Positions 1-12,448 of a DNA stretch of 64,000 nucleotides are shown piece by piece. The stretch is taken from the NCBI GenBank assembly GCA_020809705.1, contig CP085835.1, positions 2,294,001-2,358,000 on the forward strand, in the 5' to 3' direction. The DNA is from Calonectria ilicicola (Eukaryota > Ascomycota > Sordariomycetes > Hypocreales > Nectriaceae). Made by a program: the position numbers and the translations under genes. The notes under the pieces were generated by a model, which had not been told where the DNA came from, ran no database searches, and worked only from the letters and a program-made list of their open reading frames with translations. Positions within the stretch are counted from its first letter, which is position 1. Every line of letters begins with the position of its first letter.

Positions 1-3000
1 AGGTTTTCTTGTTCATCTCGTTGTCCGATCTAGGCCCCTAGGGCGAAGTTCAATACATCAGTTTCTAGCTCTATAGGCTTATTAGGGTTAAATATTGTAA
101 GGATGGGTTCTTTTAAAATAACATTTTTTATAATTTTAAATGATTATTGTACTTTATTTCCCTATTAAAAGGTAATTTCTTTCTTAATTAGTTCTATTAT
201 ACCTAAGGCGATTTTACTAAATCCCTTAATGAATCTTCAGTAATAGTTAGTAAATCCGAGGAAGGCTTATACTTCCTTCATATTAATAGATTCCTTCTAA
301 TCTTTTACTATAGTAACTTTCTTTAGGTCCATGCGAATTTTATTAGGGCTAATAATATATTCTAGAAATTCTACTTTTTAAGTATGGAACTTATTTTTTT
401 TAATTTAATTAGAAGTTTGGTATTTTAAAAAGCTTTTAAGATCTTATAAATATATTCTTTATATTCTTTTTTATTTTTAAAGAAGATAAGGATATTGTTT
501 AGGTAGTAGATAATAAAGATATCTAAGTATTTTTATAATATATTGATTATTATTTACTAAAATAATACCAATACATTTATAAGTCCAAAAGATATAATTA
601 AGTATTTAAATAATCTAAATTTAGTTTAGAAAGTAATTTTCTATTTATATTCTTCTTTAATATAAATAAGATTATATGCTCTTTTAAGATCTAGTGTAAT
701 AAAGATATTAGCTCTATGAAGGCAATCCTTTATTTTATTAATTAATAGTAGTAGAGTGTGATCTTTAATAGTAATATTATTAAGCTGTTAGTAGTTTATA
801 ATAAGATGTAATTTTTTGTTTTTCTTAGGTATAAATATAATAGGGTAATTAACTTTAAAGTTTAAAATATAAATATATCTTTTTTTAAGTATATTTTAGA
901 TATATTCCTTCAGGGTATTAAGCTTGATTTAGTTAAGATTATAAATAGGGTAAAATTAGGTATTAGATCTGTTTTTAAAGATGATTTTATAATCCCACTG
1001 GCTAAACTCAGGTAGTCCAGTATCTAGTTCTTCTGTAAAGAGCTTTTTGTAGATTTGGTACTGTGGGGGTATATTGTGCAATCTATTTGTTTCTACTTTA
1101 GCCTTTATTTCTTTAAGGCTTTTATTAATTTATTAGAACTATATTCTAAAGTAGATAATCGTTCATTATCTTTATTTTTTCTAACTATTTTTATATTTAT
1201 ATTTTATTTTTTAAGTAGTAAAGATTCTCCTTTACTTATATCTCCTACTTGATTAAGGTTAGAAGTTTAAGATCTCTTATTATATTTTATAAAAATATCA
1301 CTAGCTATATTATATTCCTTAGGTATTTACACCTGGCTAGTATATTAATAGATATTAGGGTTATATTGGTATAACTATGGGTACCCTAAAATTAGGTTGT
1401 GTTATCTGATATTAATAATATTAAAGGTTATTCCTTAGTTCTTTCCTTCAATAAAGACTTTTAGGTGATCAATCTTTTTATCTATAATACTATTATTATA
1501 TTTAAAGGGCATTCCTTTTATATTAATAATTTTATATAGATTAACTTTTATTATCTATAGTAGTTAAAGTTTATTAACTACTTGAGGATTTATATAATTT
1601 TACTTAACTCCACTATCTACTATAACATTACACCACTTCCCTTTAATCCTTACTTTTATTTCTAATTATTATTAAAGTTATTTTTTAATTATAAAATATA
1701 AAACTTTTTTAGAAAGTTCTTTTAATAACTCTAAAGGTCATTGTTCTAGCCGCTCCTACTACTCTTTTACAGGGGGCTCTATTCATTTTTTAATTTTGTT
1801 CGATGCCAAGCCATTACTTTATCTACCATATAGATATCGCATTTGGGATCTTAATATTCATTCCAGGGCAGCTCACTGCAATCAAGGAACTTAAGCTCAC
1901 CTAGTTCCAATATAGTGAACTAGTAGTAGGGGTTTCTTTTTATTACTTTATATTAGTTAAAGTATCTTTTATAGGTATAGTGGATAATTATATCTTCTAC
2001 CTTAATAGGGAAGTATATTATATATTACTTTTATTCTATATATTAAAGGTAGTTATAATTATAGCAGCTTACCTATAAGATATTTTTATATTCTTTATAT
2101 ATTATATTTAATCTAAGATTATCCTCCTTATATTAGATAGGTTGAGGGTTGTGGTTTCCTAGTTGCTATTTACTTTATGTAAGTAAAAAGACTTTATCTC
2201 TATCCTATAAAGGTTCCCTAATTTATTGGGCTATTTTTTTAATACTTATTATCCATTTTCTATTTCCATTTTCATTATAAGTACAGGTATTCTACTATAT
2301 TAATACTTTATTGGTATATATATCTAGGATGGATGCAGGGATTCCTATCTTCTTAGCTCATTCCAACCATTTATAGAGAAGGCAGAACTAGCCTTCTTAT
2401 CAGGTTGACCATACTTTTCGGATAGTTTTATTAATTTTTTATTGTAAAGTGAGTTTTATCTTGCGCAACTTATGGTTTTCTGTATATTACTTAACTATAG
2501 CGGTTGGTTTATATTTCTTAATAATAGTAAGAATAATTTTTCCTATAATATCCTCTTTTCCTTCTGGTACCAAGGTTTATTAAGTTTTTATAGTATTAAG
2601 TTATTTCTATCCTTTTAGTATGGGTTTGAACTAATTTTCTATTTTCGGGGAGTAGCATTTGAAGGATTTATATCCTTTTTTTCTATAATTAAAGTAGATA
2701 ATCTTACTTTTATCATACCTCTGGGTGGCGCCGAGTTCCATTGGTCCTGAATAAGTCCTATATGTAATACTTTGTTGCTTATTCTAGGTTTTTCCTTTGT
2801 TTAGGATATATAGGTTTTTGTTATCTTGGGTGTATTTTTTATATTAGTTAAATTATTTTTTATCAATCTTAACAGCACTTTTGATATATTCTAAGAGTTT
2901 TTTTAGCTAATCTTCTTTATAGATTTCGTCCTTGACTTCGCTCTTCAAGCCTCTATAATAGAGTTTCATTAATGTATTATTATCCTAGGCTATTTGTGCT

Positions 3001-3548
3001 ATGATTCTTTTAAACTCGGCTAAATATTAGCTATAGGATTTTATTTATTTAAGTTTGTATAATTGATTTATAGTTTATTATTTTATATTAATTATACTAA
3101 AATTATCTTTAATAATAGTTTTAAAATATTCCTAGTCCCTAAAGATCTCTTAAATCTCTTTATTTTAATTAGTATTATCCTTATTTTCCAGATAGTCTCT
3201 TATAATAGGTTCAAATTATACTCCTGTATCTCCTTGAAGGAGGGTTTTGGTGTATAGTACCTAGGCTTTAGGGGTTGTAAGTCATATTAGAAAAAAGCAG
3301 AAGTATTCCTTTATTCAGGTAAGGAAGGGGACTATATCAGCAGCTTTTCCTAGAAAGGGTTCTAGGACTGGGGGTTTTAGAATTTTACTAATATCTTTAC
3401 CCTTATTTCCTTTAATTATAGTAGTTCTGGCTTTTTTTGCTTTAAGTTGTACTTGTATATTTATAAATTTCTTTTTAACTTACTGTAGTTCTATAGTCAA
3501 CTTAGTATTACTAGAAGAAGCAATGGCGGTAAGGTTCTTTCCGGACAT
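1..3548 (-). mobile_element. RIP-degraded Ty3/gypsy LTR retrotransposon (gag-pol, truncated by window edge)
   Basis: Very AT-rich sequence whose reverse strand reads as a ruined gag-pol. A Gag-like start lies at 3546-3548 (first residues MSGKNLTAIASSS) and continues with Gag-like text (EPFLGKA, PFLT, DYLENK, AEFKRI) interrupted by TAA/TAG stops. A remnant of a CCHC zinc knuckle lies near 2640-2700. The reverse transcriptase core is readable at about 485-600: the fingers/palm text resembling PFGLTNAP is followed by YYLNNILIF, which is the family motif YLDDILI(F/Y) after G-to-A changes on this strand. Stops are almost all TAA/TAG, as expected from C-to-T mutation at CpA (RIP). No intact frame survives, so the copy is dead. 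Integrase and the 3' LTR would lie left of base 1. The Ty3/gypsy assignment rests on the RT and Gag order; I am fairly sure of it. Confidence 0.8.
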
Positions 3549-3574
3549 TATTATTACTTAATTATTAATATAAG

Positions 3575-3991
3575 TAACCAATTAAACAAGAGCTTTCAAT
3601 ATATAACAGTCTAGTCAATTCCTAACTTAATAAACTAATTAGAATAAAGGATTTATTATTGGCAGGATAGTTAGGTGCGTTATAGTAAATAGAGTAATAG
3701 AAGTATTACATTAGATAATAGTTAATTGTAATTAAAGTAACCAAATTATATTAAAAGCTAATCAGTTCCATTCCTTATAGTAGGATCTAATCTATTTATA
3801 TACTACTATCCTATTTTAGTACACGTGGTGCGCTTAGTGCGCTAGGTGCAACACCTTTCGCACTTATTACAACAATCGCCCTTATCGCTCCTTATTTGAT
3901 TGGTCGTATGTAACTATAAGGTAGCTGGTTTCTTACAGGGTGTGGCATTCTGCCACCCTAGACCGCCCTAGGTATGACATGGGTCGTAACA
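3575..3991 (-). repeat. Probable 5' LTR of the Ty3/gypsy element
   Basis: On the reverse strand the segment begins TGTTACGACCC at 3991, a start typical of fungal gypsy LTRs, and runs to the leader just ahead of the Gag start. It holds less mutated, promoter-like text including the tandem GTGCGC/AGTGCGC stretch near 3833-3850. The inner boundary is only approximate because the primer-binding site cannot be recognised after mutation, and the partner LTR is outside the window, so the ends cannot be confirmed by alignment. Confidence 0.45.
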
Positions 3992-4059
3992 GATTTTATG
4001 TCCCCCAAATATTCTGTATACCCACCTTTATCCGCGTACATCTCGACTTGTGCGGTCTT

Positions 4060-4086
4060 ATCCCTTTAACTGCGTTAGCCCTCCAC
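4060..4086 (+). repeat. Left terminal inverted repeat of the piggyBac-type element
   Basis: 27 bp, exact reverse complement of 6133-6159, containing TTAA at 4066-4069. It is not RIP-mutated although the interior is. Confidence 0.9.
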
Positions 4087-6132
4087 CTCCGTACCCCGCC
4101 CCACATGACCCCAGCAAAAGCAAAGTGACCTTGAGTGATATTAATAATTTTTAGAATTAATATAATTGATTTTACTATATAATTCATTATTTTATTTATA
4201 ATGAATACCTAATAGCCCTCTAATAAAGCTATCAATATATATAATAATAATAGCTTTATCTCAACTAATAACTACTACCGCAAGCAGCCTAAGGATAACA
4301 CCTGCCAGCCAACAAAGGCACCAACCACTGACCGCGGCTATAGCTTTGAGCCAATTGAGCTGCTGGCTCGGGCTACAATAATTAAAGAGCTGCCCCAAGA
4401 CCTGCTATTATTATTCTAAGAATTCCTGCTTATTTCCTTAGTTGAAAGATAGGTTTAATATACTAATAGCTAGGCTAGTTATTTATTTGATTAAGCTAAA
4501 AGCTATAGTTAATAGCGCCCGCGGTCATAGCTATTAAATTGGAAACTGATCTCTATTATAGAAATCTATATGTGGATTATTATTATAATTTATATATGAA
4601 TAATTAAGGAACTAAGGATTGAAGATTATTGAAAGACTTTATAGCCAAAGGCTTAATATACTATTCATTTAATTACTAAATAGATATTTTATAACCAGTT
4701 TTAACTCTTATTATAGTACCTACAAATATTTAATTATATAATTATTTAAATAACTATAATAGACCAGCCTTATAGCCAGATCTTTAGCTAGATTAATAAA
4801 TAGTTTAATATAATATAATAAGTATCTACTTAATTCTATAAGCTAGGCACAAATATTACTATAGATAAAGCTATAGCCCACTATCTTAGAAGATCTACTA
4901 AGATAATAATTATTAAAAATAAATCTATTCCAACCAGCTTCAAAGTGTAGATTGTAGTCTAAGGAGGCTATTTTCTTAGGTAGATTTGGCATCAGCTAGG
5001 TCCAAGGTTTAGATCAGTTGGAATAGCCTGAGCTAAAGTTACCAAAATCAGGCCTGCTTACCGGCACCGGTTATTATAGCTTTAGTGGCAATGGTAAAAG
5101 AGATTAAAGAGTGGCATTTATCTGAACCTAATATAAGCTATGGTTATTTCCCTAGTAAATCTATTACCAAAATCTATATATTATATCTTTTTAGATAATC
5201 TATTTTCCTTCTATAATCTCTTTTGCTAGCTTTATTAATGTGGGCATAGGGCTATAGGCATAGCCTGCTATAACTATAGTATTTATATTAACCTAGCCAA
5301 GTTGAAAGTTGTAGATAATATTACTACTAGCAGCCTTCAATTTAATAAGATTAGGGCTATTCTAATCTTTAATAATAAGATTAATTAAATAGTATAGAAA
5401 GATAATGTCTTTATATTAATATTATTAATTATATTTAAAGGTAATAAAAAGATTAATTATTAGTAAAAAAAGCCGATAATAATAAAACTATTAATATAAC
5501 TAATATAACATTTTTTTAATATTAAGTTTATTAAGCTAATTTCTATCCTGGCTATAGCTAGTAGCTATAATAATAAAATGAATGCTATTAATTAAGGTAA
5601 TTAAATGTAGTTATATTAAAGCCTTAACTACTATATTCGAAGGGGCAGTTAGAAGGTCCTTGCTTAGGACTTCCTTTTAGAAATAGGTCTTAATAATCCC
5701 TTTACTATGCAAAAGCTAGGGCAGCCTAATTAGAAGATATTTATATAGTTAGTAGATTGACACTAGTATATTTAAAATAACCTCATTTAAAAATATAGTC
5801 TAGAAGTTCAAATTAGGAAGTAGATTTAGACTGGAGATGAATTTATATTTATTTCATAGTATATTCTTATCCGAAAAGGAAAATCTAAGTACTTAGCTTA
5901 TTAAAGATATTGTTTAGATTAACTAAGGTCTTATAAAAAAAGAAGGCTATTATCAACAGTCAGTGGAAATAGCCAGGCGCCGCAGTCACAATACCGCTAT
6001 CAAGAGTGTAAGATAGCATTATATAAATCCGACCATTACTAGGACTTCTGGTATTACCCAATTTAGCAGGCAATTGATGTACCTTCAATTTAGAGCACTT
6101 TGATTGGCAATACACCCCTGCCCGTGACCCAA

Positions 6133-6159
6133 GTGGAGGGCTAACGCAGTTAAAGGGAT
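6133..6159 (-). repeat. Right terminal inverted repeat of the piggyBac-type element
   Basis: 27 bp, exact reverse complement of 4060-4086, containing TTAA at 6150-6153. It marks the right end of the transposon and sits just right of the AT-rich to normal-GC switch near 5940. Confidence 0.9.
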
Positions 6160-6646
6160 GGTGCATCTCATGTCTGGGCATCTCGCTCAACATGTAGTGT
6201 GGGTCACCAATCCCTGCCACCAATGAAAATTTGATCCATCCACCAGCAACTTGGCGCTTAACAGAGGACCACACATGCTCAAAGCATATTGCGGTCGTTA
6301 GAATGTCTCCCCAGGTTGACCAATGGGAAAATACTTGCACTATTGGAGTCGATGCCCAACTCTTGGCGCAACCCCACATCTCTTATGGTTCGCTAATCAG
6401 TGGTGGTGGAACATTAGGGGCACAAAGGCTTTTTGAAAGGAGCTTGCAGTCTCCGTGTAATATTCCTTCTTGCATAGTTAGAAAAAGGCTATAATTTCTA
6501 GGTTTATAAATATGTGGTACTATGAATGAAAGACGAAGCCATCAATTTGTACATTGTAATACCTTGTCTCGCGAGTGTCGTCACTATACCGATCTGCTGA
6601 GTTAAAGTCACCTCTTTCAACATATTATTTTACAAGCATTAACAAC
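6160..6646. other. Gene-free gap between transposon and RidA-like gene
   Basis: About 490 bp of normal base composition. Short frames exist on both strands, one of which crosses the transposon end, so it cannot be a native protein. I recognise nothing in it. Confidence 0.4.
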
Positions 6647-7164
6647 ATGTCGACAAATATTTCCGCTCTTTCCAAACATGGTTTCAAGTTCGTGAGCTGG
6701 CCCGGAGGCGAGCAAGCAGCAGAAGGATTTGGACTGTCTCATGGTGTTATTGTGCCAGCCAATACCAGCAGGGTTATTGTTGGTGGACAATTAGGAATAC
6801 GTGATGACGGCTCCGTTCCAGATAGCATCGAGGAAGAGGTTACTATTGTCTTTGAACGGATTTTAGCAACATTGAAGGCGGCTGGGTTGGGAGATGATGC
6901 GTTTGAATACGTTTATTCGGCAAGTTTTTTCTATTCTCCAATCTTGTGCAAGAGATGTTTTAGAGGAAAGACTTTATTAACTGGCGACAGATCCAATCAT
7001 TTGAGCTGAAAGATAATGGAAAATCAATTGTCGATAAAGTTATTCCTGTCGCAAGATCATTCTTGAAGAATACTAAGCCAGCTTGGACAGGAGTCGAGGT
7101 CGCAGCATTGGTGCACCCCGCAGTGCACATTGAGATCACCGTGGAAGCTTATATTCCCAATTAG
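6647..7164 (+). CDS. RidA/YjgF/YER057c-family protein lacking the substrate-binding arginine
   Basis: Two exons, 6647-6910 and 6991-7164, give 145 residues, the usual length of the family. The 80-bp intron has a weak GTTTAT donor, a TTAACT branch-like site and a GACAG acceptor; it joins in phase 0, and without it the frame ends early. RidA proteins are trimeric, usually cytosolic or mitochondrial, and many hydrolyse reactive enamine/imine intermediates made by PLP or amine-oxidising enzymes. Visible family features are the N-terminal strand with GGQLG, the helix around EEVTIVFERILATLKAAG, and the C-terminal PAWTGVEVAAL and IEITVEAYIPN strands. E. coli RidA has VEVARL here with Arg105 contacting the substrate carboxylate; this protein has VEVAAL, so classical 2-aminoacrylate deaminase activity is unlikely. 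It sits at the edge of the amine-metabolism gene set. Confidence 0.8.
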
Positions 7165-7622
7165 ATTCCTACAATAGCAGAAATATAGATCAAGTGTTTC
7201 AAATATTACTCACTATTATGTACTTGTGATGACCGTAATCACCCATACCAGCATGGGCAACGTGCAAGGATCAGACGTCGTAATATAGATAGGCATTTGA
7301 AGGACGAAGCCTCTTAAAATAAATTTAGTTGGTAATATTTCGCTAGATAATATCTCAAGAGTATCCATCACCTGAATCACGCGCTTTTAACAACGTACAA
7401 TCATAAGATGAATGCTTTAGTTATGGTTGCGAGAATAACCCTAACCCTAACCCTTGCTGAATACTCCAACCATATGAAGATAGCCAATGTGCAATATTGT
7501 GATCACATAATAGTTAAAAATGAGAGGAAAGATTGAATTGAAGTGTCTCGTGAATTAAAATGGAATCTTCATTTGTCTTTCCTTTGCATGAGCTTTGGTC
7601 TATTTATCTCTGGCTGCTCCAT
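7165..7622. other. Intergenic region containing telomere-like repeats
   Basis: Some 460 bp between the convergent RidA-like gene and the monooxygenase. Apart from the telomere-like block at 7436-7453 no gene or regulatory element is evident. Confidence 0.5.
7436..7453. repeat. Interstitial telomere-like repeat (TAACCC)x3
   Basis: Three perfect TAACCC units, the complement of the TTAGGG telomere repeat used by filamentous ascomycetes, in the gap between two converging genes. Such short internal tracts can mark repair of double-strand breaks or old chromosome ends, but three units can also arise by chance. Confidence 0.7.
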
Positions 7623-9084
7623 CTATGCCGCTACAGTTTGGTGGTAGATTGAACTCGATACATGAGACGCGTCCTCCGGTTTTTCCTCATCTGAAATTTC
7701 CATAGTATCGTAGTTTCCCCCAGCTGGAAGTGCAAGTTCCGCGATTGATCCTGGTCGACCACTCTTCACATCCTCGGCAAGGTGGCCAAAATGTTTTTCT
7801 ACCTCCTCAAACACATTGTAGTCGGTAACCCACGGAAGTAATGGGATAATAAGAGAGTTAGGATGCTTCTTAACAAACTCGGGCGTCCAATCATTTTGGT
7901 GGTAGATGTTACGTGTGCTGATTGAGGCTTGGTGAATGACGTGTGATCGGTTGAACCTGATGCGCTCAAAAACCTGCAGGGCAAGAGGGACATCGCCCTC
8001 GCATTTTTGCAAGCACATGGCAGCTGTAACGGCATCTTCTACTGCCTGGCAAGCACCCTGAGCCGATGTGGGCAAGTGGCAGTGGGCAGCATCGCCCATG
8101 ACAGCAGTCTTTTTGCTAGGTGATAGCCAAGTAGTAAGGGGTTCTCTCCAAACGAGCTTATAATCAATCAAGCGGTCTTCGGGAGTGACGCTGGCAAATT
8201 CCCGCCAGATTTGAGGGAAACCGGCCTTGTCTAAATGATGGATGACATCTGCTCTTGTGGCCGTTTCGGACCAAGATTCGGCGATGTCTGCATCATCGAG
8301 ATGAGTCAACACCCACGCACAGTCCCTGATTTCATGTTAGCCACCGAAAATTCACGGGAAAATATTGTGATAATGTGACTTACTTTCCGTTCTTCCAAGT
8401 GTAAATGAAACCGTGCATATCTCGGCCAACCCAGCAACGGACGCTGTCCTCTCCCTCACGAACCATGTCAGCAATGTAGGGATTCTTGAGCATCTCATCT
8501 GTGATGTTGAAGTAGGCTCGGAATATGGCATAACCGCTGTTGACCTTTGACTCCTTGAGATTTAAAAGGTGGTCACGAGCAAGAGACTTGGGTCCGTCGC
8601 ACGCAAGTACCACATCACCAAGAATCTTCTCTCCGTTTTCGATCAGAACGCCGCGCTCCTCATCGGTATCAAGATACTTTGCAACACGCTTGCCAAACTC
8701 CATCTGCACACCGACTTTGACGGCATAATCGTAGACGATTTCGTGCAGCTCTCCACGATGGCCAGCGTACACGTATTGAATGTCAGTGCCTTGGGGCCAG
8801 ACATCTCGCTGCAGTTCCTGGTTCTGGGCGTTGTAAAACTCGAGGTACTTTGCGGCATTGACGCCAACTGAGGCTAGTCTGCGGCCGACCTCGCCATTGT
8901 CCCACGACTCAAAGACGCGACCGGCATTGCGGACAAAGTCAAGGAGGTCGCCGTGGGAGCTTGGCCCCGCATGGGTCTCGACCAGGATGGGGTGCAAGCC
9001 TCGCAGCTTACACTCGATGGCCGTGGTCAGACCGCAAAAGCCGGCTCCAACAATGACAACTCGGAGAGGACGATTGGCAGCCAT
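7623..9084 (-). CDS. FAD-dependent monooxygenase, salicylate hydroxylase-like (FAD_binding_3)
   Basis: Exons 8384-9084 and 7623-8325 with a 58-bp intron (GTAAGT donor, GGCTAAC branch, CAG acceptor) give 467 residues, typical of class A flavoprotein monooxygenases. These soluble enzymes use FAD and NAD(P)H to hydroxylate aromatic or similar rings. The N-terminal dinucleotide fold VVIVGAGFCG is at residues 9-18, the DG motif ACDGPKS near 160-166, and the second FAD motif with GDAAHCHLP near residue 312. No transmembrane helix is seen in the residues after the flavin domain. It is transcribed divergently from the amine oxidase across about 790 bp that contain a TTCCGA-N3-TCGGAA palindrome, suggesting shared control. 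The substrate cannot be told from sequence; an aromatic acid or amine-derived phenol would suit the neighbours. Confidence 0.88.
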
Positions 9085-9874
9085 GGCTCAAGTCAGATAG
9101 AGAGGTTGCGAATATGAAGTTCTTTTTGATTTATTGAATTGATCGTGGTGAAGTAAGAAGCTGACTGTCTCCCAATGCAATGCTTTCGGCAAGATCACAC
9201 TGAAGTTATGCTTTTATGAGACTGTGCCTCTCCCATCGCCTTGTCCTGTGCTTCCACAGGAGATCTTATCTGCAAGGGTCCCATGGGTTTACAATGGGTG
9301 ATCGGCGAATAATAAGTTGATCCTTTTTGGCCATTCCAGATGTGGGTTAAGCTGTTCGGTGCGGGGAAAACCCACGGGATGTTCAAACACCCCGTCGTCG
9401 CGTCGGACGCCCAAACCACCTTCCGAGCGTCGGAACAGCCTCCGCAGTGACCCCATTGGTATCAATATCCATGCAACTAGATTTCATATCATTGCAGTTC
9501 ACAATCTAGCGAGCCACCTTTCGTAGTGGGTCGACCAACAACGAACATGGTCCGATTAGGACTGGAGGGGATTGGTGGCATTCTGTCTCGGCTCCCATCC
9601 TGCTGCAAGCCTGGAGAATCAATCCTATTGGATATAAATTTCCCCAAGAAAAATATTGGAACAGGATTAGCTAATGAAGGATAAAGTTGAGATCTGATGG
9701 AAATGCACTTTGTTATGATGAACTTCGTAGGTGACAATGTTTTCTTGATGCTCTGCCCATAAATGCGATTCTCGTTTCTTGAGCAAAGCGCAAAGCCAAA
9801 CAACAAATTGCAATCATTCATCAATTCTTTTTTCCTTCTAAAATAACAAGGGTAAACACAATCAGGTTTGCATC
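9085..9874. other. Shared promoter region of the monooxygenase and the amine oxidase
   Basis: A 790-bp gap between two divergent genes. Short frames inside overlap each other and have no family features. The notable element is the TTCCGA palindrome at 9421-9435. Confidence 0.6.
9421..9435. promoter_or_regulatory. Candidate Zn2Cys6 operator TTCCGA-N3-TCGGAA
   Basis: Perfect inverted half-sites TTCCGA (9421-9426) and TCGGAA (9430-9435) separated by GCG, placed 337 bp upstream of the monooxygenase and 440 bp upstream of the amine oxidase. Zn2Cys6 dimers commonly bind CGG/CCG triplets with fixed spacing. The same half-sites recur upstream of the P450. Binding is inferred. Confidence 0.45.
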
Positions 9875-11572
<1,698 letters not shown>

Positions 11573-12448
11573 ATCTTTCTGCATCACGGAACATTCCTTT
11601 CTTGGACTTAGATTAGCATTACACTTGTACACTCTTATCGCGTATATCATCATATGAGGCGTGTTTATTACATGGCGCTTTTTTGACAACATTGCTATGC
11701 GGACATGATTGGAAGGTTTTGTGTCCATGAGTGTGGACTTGTAGATTCATTCTTTTCTCTTCTCATTCCCCGTTACTCGTTTCGCTCCGCTACCACATTC
11801 CGTATCAAATCTCGTGACTCGGATCCCCAGAATGACTATGTGCAAAGAATATCCTAAACTGCCGAGGCTGTTCTTACATGGCCGGTTGACTAAATTAATC
11901 TTCAAACTTTGGCCTGTCGGTCTTGTTGGTCTTGTGACCTCGGAATAGCATTAGCTTTGATGCTGGAAAGCGTAACGTCGGGACGCGATTTACTCGTTAT
12001 CGAGTTATCGGAAGGTGGCGGGACTCACGGTTCAAACATTGAACAGGGGCTTGGGATGAATTTCTGATTGGCTATCCCGAATTCATTGATAATGTAGCAT
12101 TGTATCATTAGCTCTCCGTTTGATTCGTTACGAATCGCGGGGTATCAGTGCCAAGTGGGGGAGATGGCAGTCTTGCAAGGATGGCTATCACACTTCGAGA
12201 TCTAGCGTCAAATACATTGATAGAACAAAACCATCCGGTTAACTCGGGATTGAGTCGTATCCACATCTATGGCCGAGTCAGTGGGTGAGAGTACACTGGT
12301 CTAAATAAACCCCAAGAGCACTATTTGTGGAAGCTATTATATACGTAATGATATAACTCGGGGTGCCCTTATGACATGACACTTTGTGGCCAACAACCTC
12401 ACCCCGATCACAGACTACGGATGTTCATTGATCTAACAGTAGTCCAAT
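11573..12448. other. Intergenic region upstream of the permease
   Basis: About 880 bp with no gene seen. It carries a single TCGGAA half-site at 12008-12013 and a CCG-N6-CGG pair near 12236-12247 that could be regulator contacts. Confidence 0.4.

Larger units (their letters stand above)
4060..6159 (+). mobile_element. RIP-degraded piggyBac-type DNA transposon with terminal inverted repeats
   Basis: A 2.1-kb unit bounded by a perfect 27-bp inverted repeat (4060-4086 and 6133-6159). Each arm holds a TTAA (4066-4069 and 6150-6153) followed inward by CTGCGTTAGCCCTCCAC, so the TTAA-to-TTAA unit is 2,088 bp. The plus strand between about 4240 and 5640 reads as a stop-riddled DDE_Tnp_1_7 (piggyBac-like) transposase: a DKAIAHYLRRS-like catalytic block and NKSIPTSFKV near 4860-4960, and FLDNLFSFYNLF with GHRAIGIACYN near 5190-5270, matching the family order. 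TTAA target use and this transposase fold belong together in piggyBac elements. The coding core is AT-mutated by RIP and cannot be functional. The matching ATCCCT/AGGGAT outside the TTAA may be part of the inverted repeat or the original target palindrome. Confidence 0.82.

Noticed and set aside
1055..3257. Short plus-strand frames in the AT-rich left end
   Set aside because: Chance frames opposite a degraded retrotransposon; hydrophobic only because of AT-rich codons.
5960..6379. 139-codon minus-strand frame near the transposon
   Set aside because: It runs across the right terminal repeat of the piggyBac-type element, so it cannot be a native gene, and no family pattern is visible.
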